Assembly: GCA_039707655.1 (NCBI GenBank)
Contig: CM077672.1
Location: forward strand, 197,632,537-197,696,536
Direction: 5' to 3'
Length of the DNA stretch: 64,000 bases
Origin: Elymus sibiricus
Taxonomy: Eukaryota; Streptophyta; Magnoliopsida; Poales; Poaceae
A program made the position numbers and the translations under genes. Positions 1-9,872 of the stretch are shown here, in pieces (positions within the stretch are counted from its first letter, which is position 1; each line of letters opens with the position of its first letter). Below the pieces are notes generated by a model. It had not been told where the DNA came from. It did no database searches and saw only the letters and a list, made by a program, of their open reading frames with translations.

Positions 1-222
1 CAAGATTATGACAAAATCGAGCACATCCTGATGCAATGCATGGTGGCTAGAGAAACTTGGCACCGATGCTTCGCTGAGCTGCATATTAATGTCATGATGC
101 CACTCCGCCAAGGCACCTTGGAGGACTGGTGGATTAAGGCCAAAAAGCTACTATTTCAGAAGCACGACAGGCTCCTGACATCTTTGAAAACAAAGAAACA
201 CCCATGTTTTTGGCATTGTTAA
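1..222 (+). pseudogene. LINE ORF2 3'-terminal fragment (zf-RVT region)
   Basis: The frame is open from base 1 and enters the window from the left. It reads E-H-I-L-M-Q-C-x-x-A-R-E-T-W, the pattern of the zinc-binding domain that follows reverse transcriptase in plant L1-type LINE ORF2 (H-x-L-x-x-C-x-x-A-x-x-x-W). A W-W-I/K-A-K-K-L-L segment typical of the same domain follows. After about residue 60 the expected W-x-L-W-K-x-R-N-A-R-x-F continuation is replaced by unrelated residues and a stop, so the copy is broken or rearranged. No function is expected now. Only a fragment is visible, so the family assignment is moderate. Confidence 0.55.
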
Positions 223-300
223 GGAAATCGGTACCTGGTAGCTGCTCGGCCGGCTTGGGAGTAGCGATTAACTGGATTAATCGGTCGATCATTAATCGGT

Positions 301-1050
301 ATTTTTTTTTTGCATGGTAATACGTGTCTCATTTATAGAATAAATATCAAGTTACAAGGCACGTAAGCACCGACCTTACATGACTGAAAAGATAGGAAAA
401 TCCTATGCAAAATACCAGCGTCTGTCCCTTTCCTTCGACACCACCGAAGCGGCCACCAAAGGGGAAGAATACAGATCACCTCTTTACCCAAGCTCGACGC
501 GGCTCCATCGCTGATCTGCAGCTTTACGGACCTCCAAAGTACTTTACCAGAAGCAAAACCATTACCGTTGAAAGAATCAGACCGGGGCAACATGTCCCCG
601 GACACGCCATCGAACTTCAGAACTGACACCCCTGCGTGACGACGACGTCGGAGGAGGAAACCAGAACTGTCAGCCTCCAACCACAAACCCAGCACAAGAT
701 GCTCCATCTTCCAGCTGTCACTTGCGTAGATAACTGTCTGCGCATACTCCTGAACGACCAAACCTCCCTGCTCCACCATGACGTCGGAGACAACGCCACA
801 GCAACGGGGACAGAGCAGAAGGAGAGACACACTTGATGGAGTCGCCGCCGCCGCCTCGCCAACACCATCCATGAACCCTAACGCCGCCGATCTGAAGGAT
901 CGGCAGACACACGATGCCATCAACTCCGAGACGCCGCCATGAAGGACACCGCCGGTGTGGGAGTGGGGCTGAGGCAGATTTATTCGTCCGGGCGCCGCTC
1001 CCACCACCCCAACGGCGCACCACGACCTACAAATCCAAACCCTAACTACA
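301..1050 (-). mobile_element. Short non-autonomous LINE-like retroposon
   Basis: The segment starts on the + strand with a run of T, which is a poly(A) tail on the minus strand. Next comes a 3' end (minus strand) resembling the end of a common Triticeae non-LTR retroposon, with a TGAGACACGTATTACCATGC motif just before the tail. The rest is GC-rich with no credible coding frame; the 249-codon minus-strand ORF has low-complexity composition and no recognisable domain. Both flanks contain AATCGGT-rich sequence, suggesting insertion into an older repeat. I could not define a clean target-site duplication, and the left-facing 5' end near 1,050 is approximate. Confidence 0.5.
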
Positions 1051-2432
1051 GAGCGGTAAATTAAATAGGTACTTGCTAGCATATATCTTTTTTTTACGTA
1101 TTATACCATACTCTCATGCTCTCAGCTATGTAATATACCAAAATATGCTACTGTTTTGCTATTGAGGAGTGAGAGCGGGATGGGAGGGGTTACGGGCCAA
1201 AAATTTGGGCTTTGTTTTGCCCACAAGTAAATGGGCCAGCAGTGATTAATCAGCCTAACAACTGATTAATCGGTTTGATAGTCCAATTAATCGGCCTGAC
1301 AAGTTAACACGACGAATAGGTGCTATTCAATTCGGCCACCCTATGAGTAGTGATTAACTGGCCCGTTAACTGATTAATCGAACGAATTCTTGAAAAGTGA
1401 TTTTTGGTAATGTTTGTAACTAGCTGTTCGTGTCAAAACTGGTGGACCTCATCCGCGAAGACTTGGAAGGATTGGATGAAGGCCGAAGTCGGTGGTATAG
1501 ATAGATTTGTGAGAAGTTAGCTTCATGACATTGCTCAGTTGTTGTTGGCCCATCTTCATGGGGATTTTATTTATCAGTTTTGCTTCTCTTTTGTTAACAC
1601 GCCAAAGATGTACCATATATTTTATAGAATGCAGAAACAATGTACATGATTCTTTTTATGGAAACAATATATAAAAACTTTATTGAATTGGTTGCAGGCA
1701 CCCAATCACAAGCTTTAAGCACACTCGCCGACACGTAGGGGCAGCGGCCGACCACAGATTTGTTAAAAACATCCCCAACAGATTTGTTAAAAGTGACCAC
1801 ACATGATGTCCAAATAATTTATCTGAGGTTCTAGATATGGTGTTTTTGCAAGTTCCTCATACATCTTCCCCTAAAACATGTTTTCTTTCTATTTCTCTTT
1901 AAACTAACATACAAATGGCATATGCGCGAAGAGGAGGTTAGGGAGAGACGGACGAGCGACACAGAGAGGCAGAACTGATGACGCAGCTGGGCAGCGGGGC
2001 GAGGTAACCAGGAAACACAGACATGTGGGGGAAGCTGGTACAGGCAGCGCGGCTGAGTCTGTCGGGAGGCGACGGAGTGGCGGCGCCCTGAAATTTCAAC
2101 GATTGTCTCCTGCCACATTTACTGCAAGGTTTACGGGGATGGAGAGAAAGTTGGGCTGATTATATGGTCCCCTTAAAAAAGATCAGAGATGTTATTGATC
2201 TTACATTCCCTAGGAGTGGCTTTCCTAGGACATACATCCAATTTCCGTGTGCGAATCTCACGATCCACGTGGCAATCGCTGTTCGCTCCTATGCACCTCT
2301 CAGAGCGAACGACTGCGCGTAGGACACCTAAATGTTTGCTCCCATGGTGAGACCCCCGTCGTATCCCTTGACACCCCTCCCCCCCCCTCCCCCCTCAAAA
2401 TCATATATGGATGGCAGATTCTGTATCCAGAG
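1051..2432. other. Unassigned intergenic DNA
   Basis: No convincing gene is visible. The stretch 1,230-1,390 has four copies of an ATTAATCGG/GATTAATCG motif that also occurs at 265-300, left of the retroposon, so the retroposon probably split one older sequence. The remaining ORFs lack domains and are probably chance. Confidence 0.5.
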
Positions 2433-2700
2433 CATGACAATTTCCAACAGTTTTCTTTCATGTAGCATGCAAGACTATCTGGTGTAGCATGGCAATTCAT
2501 GAAATGTGTGGCAATTTTTTTTCTTTTTCTTTAGCCTGACAATTCTCTATGTTGCATCATGGCAAAATCCCTGAAATGCATGGCAATTTATTCTGCTGCG
2601 GTATGGCAAATGCCTGACAATCTTCCTATTAGTATGACAATTCTTTTTTCTTTTCAACATAGCAAATATTTTTCTGTAATAGCACTACAATGACAATTCT
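2433..2700 (+). repeat. Degenerate interspersed ATGGCAATT repeats
   Basis: About eleven copies of a 9-10 base motif (consensus CATGGCAATT, variants ATGACAATT, CTGACAATT, ATGGCAAAT) occur in 270 bases, for example at 2,433, 2,488, 2,558, 2,579, 2,602, 2,633 and 2,689. Spacing is irregular (about 20-45 bases), so this is not a simple tandem array. It resembles the subterminal repeats of class II transposons, but no element ends were found. Confidence 0.5.
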
Positions 2701-2945
2701 ACTAACCCACCCGGGGGAACGTCATATTATTGATATCATTTTTTCTTTTTTACGTTTACGAGACCTGTTTTTTTAACACTGTTTACGAGACCTGTTGAAG
2801 CAGTTTCTTTAACTCTCTTTAAATCATTTTTTTAATAATGAAAAAAACGTGAATATGTTTTTACACTTGTGTGGACCCATCCCACCACGTGTATGACGTG
2901 CTTGTCATTGACGGATAAGAACACAGTCGTGGCACGCAAGGGATA

Positions 2946-2954
2946 ATAAGATAA
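2946..2954. repeat. Left 9-bp target-site duplication of the MULE
   Basis: ATAAGATAA directly precedes the left inverted repeat. GTAAGATAA directly follows the right one at 25,849-25,857. Eight of nine bases match, the length expected of Mutator insertions. Confidence 0.8.
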
Positions 2955-3079
2955 GAGTAAAATGCAAGCGCGGTCCTAATTCTTTCCCAAAAGTGTCGAT
3001 TGGGTCCTAATTCTTTCAAAATGCATATCTGAGTCCCAAATCTTTTTAAGTTGTTCATCCGAGGTCCTAATCCCGTCTG
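2955..3079 (+). repeat. Left terminal inverted repeat of the MULE
   Basis: The repeat contains two copies of GGTCCTAATTCTTT (near 2,971 and 3,004) and one GGTCCTAATCCCGTCTG (ends 3,079). The same order appears in reverse complement at the right end. The transposase ATG lies about 235 bp further in, so the repeat is the likely promoter region, as in MuDR. Confidence 0.8.
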
Positions 3080-3314
3080 CCCCCCGCTGACTAGCTTGCG
3101 TGGCGCTTTGACCAGGAACACGTGGACACCAGGGCCCAGGCGGGATAACGACCGGCCATGAAAATTTGCAGAAAAACCCTCTAACCCTAATTCCCTTTCA
3201 CTCGCGGTCCGTTCCTCTTCCCCACCCCTCTCTGGCGAAAACAGGGGCGGCGGCGCTGCTCCGGTGAGAAGAGGGGGTCGTTGCCGGCTGTTGTCCGGCG
3301 ACGACGGCGCTAGG

Positions 3315-6300
3315 ATGGCGCCACATCTGCGGCGACCCGGAGATCCTTCTCCGCGATATGGTAAGTGCTCGTAACCCTAACCCCAATCGACTGTTTCGTT
3401 CCCCTTCTTCTCATTTAGGCCGAATCAATGACCGAATCCCCTGCAATCTAGGACCACAAGAGGAGCTTTTCAGTGTGGAAATAAACTATGCTGGGTTTTT
3501 TTGCGGATTTGGACAGTCCAAGTCATATGTTGATGGCAAAGATGTTGTGTTCGATGGATGTGAAGTAGATACATGGTCTCCTCTCTGGCTCACTGATTTT
3601 ATGCAACAATTAGGATATAGTGACCAATCGAACTTCACTTTATATTGGTTGCTCCCTGGAAAGAATCTAGCTGATGGTCTCCGGATTGTGGACTGCGACA
3701 CTGACACATTGCACATGACAGCAGTTGTCCCCAAATTTCAGTATTTTCAGTTGTTTGTTGACCACAAAGATATGACATTTGACAATGCAATTGATGACAT
3801 TCATGTTAGTGGTACACCTGATCTGCCTCCTGTAGTAAGCCCTAAATCTCCTGTATTTAGTACTGGAATTAGGGGCAGTCCTAGGTTTAAGGTTAAAGCT
3901 CAGAAAGGCAGTCTCAACCAGTGTCATGCAGGCAGCAGCAATGAAGGGAGTAGCAGTGTTCCACCAATGGCACAAAGTGTTGGCCATGAGCTGAGAAGAA
4001 GCAGGAGAAAACTTGTGGTGGAAGAAGAAATTCCCAATGAAAAAGACAGTGAGTGGGATTCAGACTGAATTGACTCTGACAATGAAGTAGGTAAAGATGA
4101 TGATGATCTTTATGAAGAATGGGTGGATGACAAATTTGAGCAGAAGAAAAAGAAGAAATCCAAATGGGAGCAGGACAGTGACTATGATTCTGATGAGTTG
4201 CAAGAGTTGCAAGATTCTGAGCTTGAAGAGAGTGATTCAGCAGAGGAAGTGGAAGTAGTTGATGCTCAAGGAAGGAAAAAAAAGAAGAAGAAAGTGAAGC
4301 TCAAAAGGTGGAGGCCAGAGAACATGAAAGAAGTGAATTTTCACATAGGAATGGTGTTCTTGACTGTGACTGAACTGAGGGCAGCAATTCAGGAGTATAT
4401 TGTGAAACAAAGCGTGCAAATACATTACATAAAAAATGATAAGCAGAGGGTAAGGGCAGGCTGTGTTGGTGATTGTCCCTGGTTCTTGTTTGCTGCACCT
4501 GATAGCAGGACAAAATCTTGGGTTGTGAAGAAGTATGTGGGACAACATACATGTGAAAGAGAGTGGGCACTGAAGCAATTCACAGCAAGATATCTGGCTG
4601 ACAGGTATGTGGAGACATTCAGAGCAGATGAGAAGATGTCCTTACAGAACTTTGCCAGGCTTGTTCAGTTGGACTTCAATATGCTTCCTACTAGAAGCAA
4701 GCTAGCAAGAGCAAGAAGAATTGCATTGAAGCAAATACATGGAGATGAACTGGAACAGTACAATTTACTTTGGGACTTTGCAGCTGAAGTTAGATGGTCA
4801 AATCCTGGAAGTACAATGTTTGTGAATGCAAAAGATGGAGTTTTTGAGAACTGTTACATGTCATTGGATGCATGCAAGAGAGGTTTCTTACTTGCTTGCA
4901 GGCCAATCATATGCATTGATGGGTGCCACATTAAGAACAAGTATGGTGGAGTGATGTTGACAGCTGTTGGAGTTGATCCCAATGATTGTATATTTCCCAT
5001 TGCAATTGCCATAGTTGAAGTGGAAGATACTGATACATGGAAGTGGTTTCTAAGCACATTGAAGGAGGATCTAAACATACAGAACACAACACCATGGACA
5101 CTGATGAGTGATAGGCAGAAGGTAGTAAGAAACCTGCATTGTTTCCTATGTCAGACTGTAGCATTTCCTATGTGAGACTGTACCATTTCATTTGTTTTCT
5201 ATACTCTGTGTATGTAGGGGTTGATCAATGCTGTCAATGCACTGTTTCCTGATGCACAACATAGATTTTGTGTGAGGCATCTCCATCAAAACTTTGCAAA
5301 GAACTGGAAAGGTGATGTTTTCAAGAATAAGTTGTGGCAAATTGCAAGAGCTACACATGAGGCAGACTGGAAGAAGTACATGCAAGAGATGAAAGAGCTG
5401 GACCAGGGGGCCTTTGAGTACTTGGATGCAATAGACCCAAGGCAGTGGTGCAAGGCCTTCTTCCATGAACTCCCAAAGTGTGATTTGCTTCTGAACAACA
5501 GTTGTGAAGTGTTTAACAAGTAAGTGCTACTTTAGCATTTGTTCTCTTAACTGTAGCATTTGTTCTCTTAACTGTAGCATTTTAGTTCTCTTAACTGTAC
5601 CATTTTATTTGTTACCACTGTAGATACATACTTGATGCTAGAGAACTGCCCATTGTGACTGGTCTTAAGAAGATCAAAGACCAGTTAATGACTAGGTTTT
5701 ATAGCAAAAATGAGGAATCTGAGGAGATGTGTGGTTCTATTTGTCCCAAAATTAGAAAGAAATTGAACAAAAACATTGACATGTCCAACAACTGCACAGC
5801 TTTGCCTGCTGGACATCACATCTTTCATGTCAAGGGCATGATTGGGGAATATGAGGTGAACATACAGCAGGAAGAGTGCTCATGTAGGGCCTGGCAGCTG
5901 TCTGGAATTCCATGTAGACATGGAGTGGCATGTCTAAGGCATGAGAGGATTAAGCCAGAAGATGTGGTAAACAAGTGCTACAACATTCAGGCATTCAAAG
6001 CTGCTTACAGTAAAATCATAATGCCATGCAGTGATCCCAGAGTCTGGCCAAAAACAAATGGACCTCCAATGGAACCACCCAAATATGAGAAGCAAGTTGG
6101 CAGGCCTGGGGAAAAAAGGAGGAGGAACCCACTAGAGGAGGAGAATGGTACTAGGATGAGCAGACATGGCATTGTTGGGCATTGTAGTGTGTGCCAGCAG
6201 CCAGGGCACAACAAAAGAAAATGCCCTGAACTTGGTAGAGGCCCAACAGCACAAGATGCACCAGAAGCAGCAACAGGAGATGCAGCAGAAGCAGCAACAG

Positions 6301-6960
6301 GAGATGCACCAGAAGCAGCAACAGGAGATGCACCAGAAGCAGCACAAGATGCACCAGATGCAGCACAAGATGCACCTGAAGCAGCAGAAGAAGCACAGCC
6401 AGAACCTATTCAGATTGTTCTTCCTGAAGAAGCAGCAGAAGCACAACCAGAACCTAGCCAGAGAAAGAAACTGGCAGTTAAAAGGCCTAGTTGCAAGGTG
6501 TTTTTTTTTAAATTCTACATTTCTGCATTTGTACATTCTTTCAAAATTTATGCATTTTTACAGTGTAATGCATATTATGCAGAAAAAGTCATGCCCACAA
6601 CTTGGAAAAAGAGCATCCAGTTTGGTTTCACCTTCAATGACTTATGATCTTGCTTCCTCTACTGTCATTCAAATTCTGCAAGACCAGGTAGCGTTAATTA
6701 CTTTCTTGTACTGTCTACTTTCCTGTTATTACTTTCTTGGTAATTACTAAATGCTGGGCATGCTTCATTTGCAGGCTATAGGTACACAGTAATCACAGAC
6801 ATCATTGCCAGCTCCTCTGCCAGATAGCCAGTTCATTGCAGCCTGTAGAGATGCCCTGCCCCCTCCAAGAGTGCAAACTACTGCAACACTTGGCTTGAAG
6901 AGAAGGAAGAAAGTGACAAAAACCAAGGAAAACAAAGCCCCAACAAAGGCTAAGAAGTGA
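3315..6960 (+). pseudogene. MuDR-type transposase (mudrA-like), two in-frame stops
   Basis: Best model: join(3315..3360, 3452..5121, 5218..5519, 5625..6497, 6583..6687, 6775..6960), all introns GT-AG with compatible phases. I chose the ATG at 3,315 because exon 1 ends exactly at G|GTAAGTG and joins in frame to the PB1-like domain. Domains in order: PB1-like N-terminus (about residues 15-120), an acidic and Lys-rich linker, the Mu transposase N-terminal DNA-binding region (about 310-400), the MULE catalytic domain (first Asp in I-C-I-D-G-C-H near residue 505, second in M-S-D-R-Q-K near 569), a SWIM zinc finger C-x-C-x11-C-x-H (from 5,878) and a CX2CX4HX4C knuckle (6,183-6,224). The catalytic Glu was not assigned with certainty. 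Lesions: TGA at 4,066-4,068 and TAA at 6,790-6,792; an alternative acceptor at 6,798 would skip the second. It should act in the nucleus on the element ends. Confidence 0.85.
6245..6400 (+). repeat. In-frame minisatellite in the transposase tail
   Basis: About seven imperfect units of 18-21 bases (core GATGCACCAGAAGCAGC) encode an acidic Ala/Glu/Asp repeat of the D-A-P-E-A-A type in the transposase frame. Every unit length is a multiple of three, so copy-number change would not shift the frame. Confidence 0.7.
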
Positions 6961-7534
6961 AGTTGACATAATCCAGTGAAGTGAAGTGTTTCTTTTTGGA
7001 TATATTTTGGACAGAAGCAAATGGTGGACATATTTTGGACAGAAGCAATAGTTGGACATATTTTGGAGAGAACCATGTTGCTCTTCTCTTGATAGGATAG
7101 TAGATGGTTTGTACTGAAACCTGATGCTGTCTTGTTGCTGTAGGTTTCACACAAACCATGAAACTATGCAAGAACTGCACTTTAAGATGTGCACCTTAAG
7201 ACCTTATGACTGATGTGGCTAAGTTTATGTCTTGTTTTAAGTTCCTGGTTTGGTGTAATTTCTCACTTTATTGTTGGTCATTGTTTCAAGCACATTTAAG
7301 AACAACATGCTGCAAAATGCCGCCAAAATTATGAAAAAACTAACAAAATGCTGCCAAAATTCTGAAAAACAAATAAAATGTTGTCAAATTTCTGAAAAAA
7401 CAAACAAATCTTTGCCAATTAGTGCACTGCTGACATTTCATTAATTTCCATTACAAAAGTACTTGTCATACATCCATGCCATACATCAAACCAACACTGA
7501 TTTCTCATTTCTAACCAACTACATAATTGCATTC

Positions 7535-7739
7535 TCATTTCTTAAGAACTGCAAACACCATGATAGCAATCATGAACAACAGTGCAATGAAAATAATCCT
7601 ACAGAGAAATATCAGCTCTGCCATCTTCTTCATTACATCTCCCATCACCACACAACCAGTGTTGTTCTGCTTCATTGCTCCACACTCTTCTTTCCCATCT
7701 GTTTCTTCATTACCATTGACAACAGTTGAATAAGCACTA
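7535..7739 (-). pseudogene. 3' part of the GRF-TM gene, cut off by the gypsy insertion
   Basis: This is the end of exon 2 of the gene that starts at 22,164. With the LTR element removed, the frame runs without interruption across the insertion point. It encodes an acidic stretch, then a hydrophobic helix of about 20 residues (core I-I-F-I-A-L-L-F-M-I-A-I-M-V-F) and a terminal K-K before TGA at 7,535-7,537. A C-terminal transmembrane anchor with a Lys-Lys end is typical of small plant GRF-finger proteins. The stop lies 574 bp from the convergent transposase stop. Confidence 0.75.
7735..7739. repeat. Left target-site duplication (CACTA) of the gypsy element
   Basis: CACTA lies immediately before the first LTR and again immediately after the second (21,744-21,748). 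A 5-bp direct repeat is expected for LTR retrotransposons. Despite its sequence, this is not a CACTA-transposon end. Confidence 0.9.
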
Positions 7740-9872
7740 TGTAACGCCCCCATGTAATAGCTACAGTAATCACCCCTTTGATAATGCCATGTCATTATGA
7801 TTAACCATGCTTGAGCATCATTGCATCATATCTCATTTCAAATTCCAATTTAAACTTGCAATTCAAATATTAAGTGAAAATAAAAGTTGTTCAAACCAGT
7901 AACTAAAATGTTCATTAAATAGCACATAATTCATAACTAATTATGATGGGGAAAACAACATCACCATAATTCCAAAATTTGCCCCTAGCTAATTAAAACA
8001 GTAACTAAACATCACAAATTAACACTAAATTGTTTAATAGGATTTAAAGTAAATTCATAATTTAATCAAACCAATTTCTGGTGAATGAGAATAACACACT
8101 GATAATTATGGGTCAATCCACATATTTTATAAAAGTCATTAAGTACTCGAACAATTTGCAAAGCAGTGGAAAAGAAAAGAATTGGAAAAAGAAAAAGAAA
8201 AGGGGCAAAGGCCTACTGTGCACTTGGGCTGCAAGTGCACAGTAGCCGGCCCAGCCCACCAGCACCATCATCGTCTTCATCGCGCTGTCGCCTGGCGCGC
8301 GCGACAGCGTCTTCGTCTCGCCACGCGCCGGCCATCCGCGCCGTCCCCGACGCCGTTAAGGCCTCGCCCGTGCCCCTCTCGACCGCCCCGAACCCTAGCC
8401 CCCCTCAGTCGCCCCCGCACGCTTCCTCCCTCTCGATCCCCATCTCTCCCGCAACGTCGCCGTCGCTGCCGCGCTCGATCCCGCGGCCACCGACGACCTC
8501 GAGCCCCGCTGAGACGCTCACAAGCACCGCCGTGACCTCCCCGTCCTCCTCGACAACGCGCCAGAGCTCGGGAGCCCCTACATTGAGCGCCACGAGCTCT
8601 TCTTCCTCTTTTCGGCCGCCGACGAACTTCGCCGTCTCCGACCGCCCTGCTGCTCCTAAGCCACCGCCGGGCCTACGTGTGCCTCCCCGGTGAGCTCCTG
8701 CTCCTTCCTCTCCCTCTTCCGGCCTCGATTAGTCGCCGTAGCACCCGATTCACCGTGCGCCCGAAACTCGCCGCCGCGTAGCTCGTCGCCGACGTAGCTA
8801 CGGCGACCATTTGGTCCCGTGCGTGCCACCGTTGCACTCGCCGCGTCGCGTAGGTCCTCCCCAGCGCATCACCTCGCTCGTTTGCGCCCCGCAACGCCGT
8901 TCCCGTCGCACGCCCGAAGGGCCTCGCCGCCGGCGAGCTTCTGCCGCTCGCTACCGGCCACCTCAGCCGCTCCCACCGCCACCATTCAACGCGGCGTTGA
9001 ACGCCCGTTCGAATGAGCCCGGCCGCGTCGCAAATGGCCTCCTCTACGCGAAACCCGTGCCGCGCTACCGTTTCGGTAGCTCGCCGGAGCTTCTCCGGCG
9101 GGATTCCGGCGAAGCCGCGGCCGCCGTCCGACGTGGCTGGCCCTGGGCCACCTGCCAGTGACCCTGACTGGTGGGGCCGTGGGCCCGTTGACCAGTCAGC
9201 GCCGCTGACTGGGTCAGCCGAGCCACTGACATGTGGGGCCCCTCCCCTCTGTGTCTATGACATATGGGTCCCACTGTCAGTTAGTTAATTAGGTGGTTAG
9301 AATTAATTAAAAATAATTAAATTAGTTTAATCAGTCACTGACAGGGCGGGCCCACTAGTTAATTAGGATAATTTAACCCTGTTAATTAAAATGAGCCTAT
9401 GACGTGTGGGACCCACTGTCAGGTTTGACCTGGTCAACCCCACTGTTGACTGCTGATGCAATGCTGATGTCATGCTGACGTCATCCCAACACTGTTTCGG
9501 ATAATGTTGAATTAAATATTTAAAATAATTTCAGAAAATATTTAAAACTTTGAAAATTCATATCTTTTTAACCGTAATTCAGATGAAAATAAATTATATA
9601 TGAAAAGTGATCAGAAAAATGTGAAGAATCTAAATATGTGATCAAAACACCTGTCCAACACTCCTAGATAGCTGAACATGCAACTTTTTGACTGTTTTTG
9701 ATAGATGAATAGTGTCCAACTTTAATTAAATAAATTCAAATAAATTTCTAATTTAACTAAATCATTTAGTTAGGCAGTTAAGCACATCTGCATATCATTC
9801 TAGGCATGTCATGCATAGTGATTGTATTTTGCCGTGGATTTATTGTTTCCTCTCCCCCTTCTCTCTCGTTAG

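Noticed and set aside
333..1082. 249-codon minus-strand ORF
   Set aside because: Lies inside a retroposon with poly(A)-like tail, has biased Cys/Arg/Val composition and no domain; overlapping frames are equally open because the DNA is GC-rich.
6166..6750. Gln/His-rich 194-codon + strand ORF
   Set aside because: It is the +1 reading of the transposase minisatellite and crosses the predicted intron; the transposase frame explains the region.
8166..8693. 175-codon Ser/Pro-rich ORF in both LTRs (also 18,115-18,642)
   Set aside because: Low-complexity translation of GC-rich LTR sequence with several overlapping open frames; only the donor at its end was kept as a weak observation.
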